Origin: Bacteroidales bacterium
Lineage (GTDB): Bacteria; Bacteroidota; Bacteroidia; Bacteroidales; UBA932
Assembly: GCA_017454905.1 (NCBI GenBank)
Contig: JAFTCB010000061.1
Location: 1-64,000, forward strand
Length of the DNA: 64,000 bases
Direction of reading: 5' to 3'
The position numbers and the translations under genes are program-made. Shown here one piece after another: positions 61,058 through 64,000 of the stretch (position 1 is its first letter; each line of letters starts with the position of its first letter). The notes below the pieces were generated by a model, which made no database searches, was not told where the DNA came from, and saw only the letters and a program-made list of their open reading frames with translations.

Positions 61058-62512
61058 CTAGCGCGCCTTGATGTCCCACTTGGCGTTGTCGTTGTTGAAG
61101 TCGAACTTCGCCAGGGTGGGGGTGCTGTCGGCGACGGAGTAGAGGCAGAAGTCCTTGGCGTCGCAGCCGGGGATGGCCTTCGGCTTGATGCGCCAGGTGC
61201 CGTCGGTGAGCTGCTCGATGGCCCAGAGCTGCTCGTCGGCGCCGGTGAACTCCGGCACGGTCACGACCTCGGCGCCTTCAGCGGCGGCCAGGGCGCGCTT
61301 GGTGCCCTGGATCAGGATCCTGTACCACGGGCCGCCGAGATAGCCGCCGGCATCGGGCACGGCCTCGATCGTCCACTGCTGGTGCGGGCGGGCCATGTAG
61401 TCGTTGGCACGGGCCGGGATGACACCCTCCGGCCAGCCGCCGATCACTTCCTCAAGTTTCTGGTTCTCCACGGAGACCACGGGCTCGTTGGCCTGACGGC
61501 CGAAGCCACGCATGCCACCCTGGGCGCGGACGAAGTCAACTGCCAGTTCCAGGGCATAGCCGCGGCGGCGGGAGAGGATCTTGTAGTTGCCGTCCTGGAG
61601 GATCTCGCCGGCCTCGGGCCAGCCGTTCTTCCAGAGGATCGGACGGATGGCGAGGGTGCTGCGGCCGCTGAGGTCCAGGTCGCCCTCCCAGTGGAAGGAC
61701 ATCTTCTCGACGCCCGGTTCCACGATGAAGCGGCCAAAGTGGCCGGCGCCGAAGCGGCGCTCCTCTGCGGCGACGACCATCTTGCCACCGCCCTGGAGCA
61801 TGTCACGACCGACGTTGTCAAGGAACGGGCCGTGCGGGCTGCGGGAGCGGCCCACTATGATATTATAGGTAGAATTGGCTCCGTCGCAGCAGGTGCCGTG
61901 CGTGCCGAGCAGGTAGTACCAGCCGTCCTGGTACATCATCACGGAAGCCTCGCAGTCGATGGCCACATCGATGTCCTTGGCGCCTTCCTTGCGGGCTCCC
62001 GTCTTCGGGTCGAGCTCGACCTGGCGGATGTTGCCGAAATAAGTACCGAAGGTGCAGAAGAGGCGGCCGTTGGGATCCATCAGGAAACCGACGTCGATGG
62101 CATCGCAGTCCTCATCCATTTCGGAGTGGGCGACTTCGATCGGTTCGGAATATTTGAAATCCGGGGAGTTCGGGTCCAGGGTCTTGTTCCACATCGTGAG
62201 GATGCGGCCGGCATGACCGCCGCCCAGGCCACCGCCCGTGGCGCTGTAGCCGACCAGGTAGCGGTCGCCGATCTTGATGGCGTCAGGGGCTGCACCGCCG
62301 CCGGGACGCACGGCGCCGCTGTTCCACACCCAGCCGTCCTCGGAGATCAGGCCGCCGCCACCGGTGCCGAAGGTGTAGTACTTGCCGTCGCACTCGGCGA
62401 TCGTGGACGGGTCATGGATATAAGGAGCGCCCACCTGGGCGGCTGCGGTCAGGGAGAAGAGGGCGAAAGCGCCCGCAAGAAGGATATTTCTGGTTTTCAT
62501 AGGACGCATCAT
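61058..62512 (-). CDS. Secreted GH43 protein with C-terminal ricin-type domain
   Basis: 484 residues, signal peptide (MKTRNILLAGAFALFSLTAAA). The beta-propeller part has YIHDPSTIAECDGKYYTFG, AIDVGFLMDPNGRLFCTFG (Asp) and VAIDCEASVMMYQDGWYYLL (Glu), consistent with GH43 arabinanase- or arabinofuranosidase-type enzymes. The last 110 residues contain QQWTIEAV, YRILIQGTKRALAAAEG and DEQLWAIEQL, matching ricin-type beta-trefoil repeats for carbohydrate binding. The ATG at 62512 directly follows the upstream stop; MKTRN at 62500 is the alternative start. Confidence 0.87.
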   Translation of the reverse strand: MMRPMKTRNILLAGAFALFSLTAAAQVGAPYIHDPSTIAECDGKYYTFGTGGGGLISEDGWVWNSGAVRPGGGAAPDAIKIGDRYLVGYSATGGGLGGGHAGRILTMWNKTLDPNSPDFKYSEPIEVAHSEMDEDCDAIDVGFLMDPNGRLFCTFGTYFGNIRQVELDPKTGARKEGAKDIDVAIDCEASVMMYQDGWYYLLGTHGTCCDGANSTYNIIVGRSRSPHGPFLDNVGRDMLQGGGKMVVAAEERRFGAGHFGRFIVEPGVEKMSFHWEGDLDLSGRSTLAIRPILWKNGWPEAGEILQDGNYKILSRRRGYALELAVDFVRAQGGMRGFGRQANEPVVSVENQKLEEVIGGWPEGVIPARANDYMARPHQQWTIEAVPDAGGYLGGPWYRILIQGTKRALAAAEGAEVVTVPEFTGADEQLWAIEQLTDGTWRIKPKAIPGCDAKDFCLYSVADSTPTLAKFDFNNDNAKWDIKAR

Positions 62513-63301
62513 TTATTTCGTGGAAAGGGTGATGTTCTTGACAGGCTTGCCGGATTCGTCGATGAAGCGGCAGCAGAAGTCGCTCATGCCGGGACCGTTG
62601 ATCACGGCGCCCCAGATGATGTTGCGGCCCTTCTTGAGGGTCAGGCGCGGGGAGGCGCAGTCGTCCATGACGCGGCGGCGGTCGCCGGACAGGATGACGG
62701 CCTCTTCACCGTTGACCCACCACATGGAGGCGGAGTTGGAACCGACGGCGAGACGCACGTTGGGGATGTCTTCCTCGCAGTTGACCACGGTCACGGCCCA
62801 GAAGATGACGCCGTAGCGGTCCTCGGTGAGGTTGGTGGCGAAGCGGAAGAGCTTCACGTTCGGCATTTTACTGTCGAAGGCATGCCACTTGAGGGTGACC
62901 TGCTTCTGCTCATACTTCGGAGGCTCGTTGAAGTTGAACGAAGGCCGTCCGCCCTGCAGGTTCACCGGCGGCTGGTATTCGACGGTCATTTTGACCTTGT
63001 CGCCGTCTTTGGGGAGGACGTTGCCGAGCTGGCCTTTGAAATACTCTTTGCCGAAAACCTCGCGGATGTAGCTGTCGGTAAACACGGTGTTGGAACGGTT
63101 CGGTTTGCTGATCGGCTCGAGCAGGAGCCAGCGGCCGAGGAAGCCCTGGGCATCCGGCGCCGCGGTCGGCGTGGTCACGGGTACCAGGTACTTGTCAAGC
63201 TGGGTAGAGGAGTCGGCATAGACCTGAGCCCGGGCGGAGAATCCCGGCAGGACCAGCGCAAACCCTAACACGAAGAGGATAGGTTTAAGGATTTTTTTCA
63301 T
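62513..63301 (-). CDS. Secreted jelly-roll protein of unknown function
   Basis: 262 residues, signal peptide MKKILKPILFVLGFALVLPG. The mature part is beta-rich; RLAVGSNSASMWWVNGEEAV and LKKGRNIIWGAVINGPGMSD resemble galactose-binding or PA14-like jelly-roll modules found in polysaccharide-acting proteins. It lies immediately upstream of the GH43-ricin gene (adjacent stop and start), so the pair likely acts on the same glycan. No catalytic motif is evident. Confidence 0.78.
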   Translation of the reverse strand: MKKILKPILFVLGFALVLPGFSARAQVYADSSTQLDKYLVPVTTPTAAPDAQGFLGRWLLLEPISKPNRSNTVFTDSYIREVFGKEYFKGQLGNVLPKDGDKVKMTVEYQPPVNLQGGRPSFNFNEPPKYEQKQVTLKWHAFDSKMPNVKLFRFATNLTEDRYGVIFWAVTVVNCEEDIPNVRLAVGSNSASMWWVNGEEAVILSGDRRRVMDDCASPRLTLKKGRNIIWGAVINGPGMSDFCCRFIDESGKPVKNITLSTK

Positions 63302-63640
63302 AATATGGGTTTGTTGAGTTTTGTTCTGTCTCACCAAGGTACAACAAAACTTTTTCCCCGGAAAATCCCTTTCCCCCCGTTGCAGATATTTGAAAGAAAT
63401 AGAACCAAAAACTAAAGTCGGCGGCCCTGCAGGGCACACTGGGCGGACTGTCTCAGAAGGAGCAACGCCCGGATCCTCAATGTGAAAAACGGCCGGGAAC
63501 ACCACCGGGAATCCGGACGCAGGCCATCACCCGCTCCGGGTCAGAGGCAACCTCCCAGGAAACCAACATCCGTGAGATGAACCTGCTGTCGGGGGTCCAG
63601 TACTTGGACCCCCGACAGCATTCGTTTCCAGGATGTTGGA
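63302..63640. other. Intergenic stretch without a gene
   Basis: No supportable gene. It contains the long hairpin at 63584-63620 and, on the minus strand, an imperfect -7 box TACCTTGG (63334-63341) upstream of the jelly-roll gene. I see nothing else certain; the stretch 63420-63540 does not match a recognised gene remnant. Confidence 0.5.
63584..63620 (-). terminator. Long hairpin after the ATP-grasp gene
   Basis: A 16-bp perfect stem (63584-63599 with 63605-63620, loop of 5), GC-rich, 20 bases beyond the stop at 63641. No U-run follows, so it may be a terminator or a structural repeat. Confidence 0.5.
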
Positions 63641-64000
63641 CTATTTCTCGCAGATGAAAGCGAAGAAGGCTTCGACCTCCTTCTTTTCTGCGAAGCGGGC
63701 GATGTAGGCCATGTCGCAGAGGTCGTCGGACAGGGCGGCCGGGACACGCTCCGTCATGCAGAGGGCGGAGCCGTAGCGGGCGCGGATCTCTTCGTGGCTG
63801 TACTTGTAGCTGTAGCAGTCGCGGCGGCCGGCATACGCGCAGTAGTACTGCTGCCCGAAATCCTTCCGGCGCTCGTCATACACCACCATGTCCGCCCAGA
63901 TCTGGTAGACATCCGTGCTGTGGGCGAAGTTCATCATGTCCGGCGTGTACCCTCCCGGCGGGCGCATGTTCACCTCCAGGCCCACATAGTCGCCTTTCTT
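63641..64000 (-). CDS. ATP-grasp family protein, C-terminal part (runs off the window)
   Basis: 119 residues visible; the frame is open to base 64000. The stretch KKGDYVGLEVNMRPPGGYTP contains the ExNxRPPGG motif that ends ATP-grasp catalytic domains and binds magnesium. The remainder (ADMVVYDERRKDFGQQYY, CAYAGRRDCYSYKYS) is family-variable. The ligase substrate cannot be inferred from this part. Confidence 0.75.
   Translation of the reverse strand, partial: KKGDYVGLEVNMRPPGGYTPDMMNFAHSTDVYQIWADMVVYDERRKDFGQQYYCAYAGRRDCYSYKYSHEEIRARYGSALCMTERVPAALSDDLCDMAYIARFAEKKEVEAFFAFICEK

Noticed and set aside
63420..63540. Remnant of a transposase or other gene in the right-hand gap
   Set aside because: Translations in all frames show only short disconnected stretches without recognisable motifs.

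Overview
This 64 kb window is chromosomal DNA from a GC-rich member of the Bacteroidota, most likely order Bacteroidales. The evidence is the promoter signature (TAnnTTTG boxes with an upstream TTG or TTTG), the scarcity of Shine-Dalgarno sequences, typical Bacteroidota families (DUF4230, DUF3109, M16-like secreted proteins, ECF sigma factor paired with a membrane/beta-barrel protein), lipoproteins with short lipoboxes, and secreted glycan hydrolases. A genus cannot be fixed from sequence alone. No plasmid, phage, transposase, integrase or CRISPR array is visible.

Layout. 1-570: AT-rich left edge with the 5' end of a DUF4143-type ATPase, then a tRNA-Leu(UAA) with its own promoter and terminator. 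713-7735 (minus): cell-shape operon mreB-mreC-mreD-mrdA-rodA plus a double-domain esterase. 7811-11303: ispD, an Lrp-type regulator and topA. 11449-17024: class A PBP, ddl, prmC and an orphan lipoprotein. 17026-25514: U32 hydroxylase/peptidase-like protein with a TPR protein, a degenerate M16 protein, DUF3109, a coiled-coil membrane protein and hemW. 25611-30887: inositol-monophosphatase-like protein, aminopeptidase P, fabG, comF, NlpC/P60-LysM and cutC. 30884-36229: transglutaminase-like lipoprotein, GH43 and GH29 enzymes. 36346-37786: two small unknowns and tRNA-Val(GAC). 37838-42513 (minus): an overlapping five-gene unit holding a dynamin-like GTPase, a DUF697 membrane protein and two DUF4230 proteins. 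42639-43022: HMA-domain metal-binding protein. 43052-57279 (minus): a near-gapless 11-gene run aspS-murB-murA-thrA-M20-dapB-GH78-dapA-dapD-dapF-aminotransferase. 57487-64000: lipoproteins, an ECF sigma/TM-barrel pair, a secreted jelly-roll/GH43-ricin pair and the C-terminus of an ATP-grasp protein.

How the genes fit together. The window is unusually rich in peptidoglycan functions: the rod elongation complex (MreBCD, PBP2, RodA), a class A PBP, Ddl, MurA, MurB and the complete aspartate-to-meso-DAP route in its succinylase form. The long aspS...aminotransferase run ties aspartate charging, aspartate kinase and DAP synthesis to UDP-MurNAc synthesis, so its members probably supply cell-wall precursor together. 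The four glycan hydrolases are scattered and lack SusC/SusD partners.

The best candidate for an undescribed system is the GTPase-DUF697-DUF4230-DUF4230 unit. Other notable items are a covarying hairpin repeat, a GH78 enzyme embedded in the dap operon, a ThrA lacking half its regulatory region, an M16 protein without its zinc motif, and repeat-derived insertions inside dapF and the sigma-partner gene.
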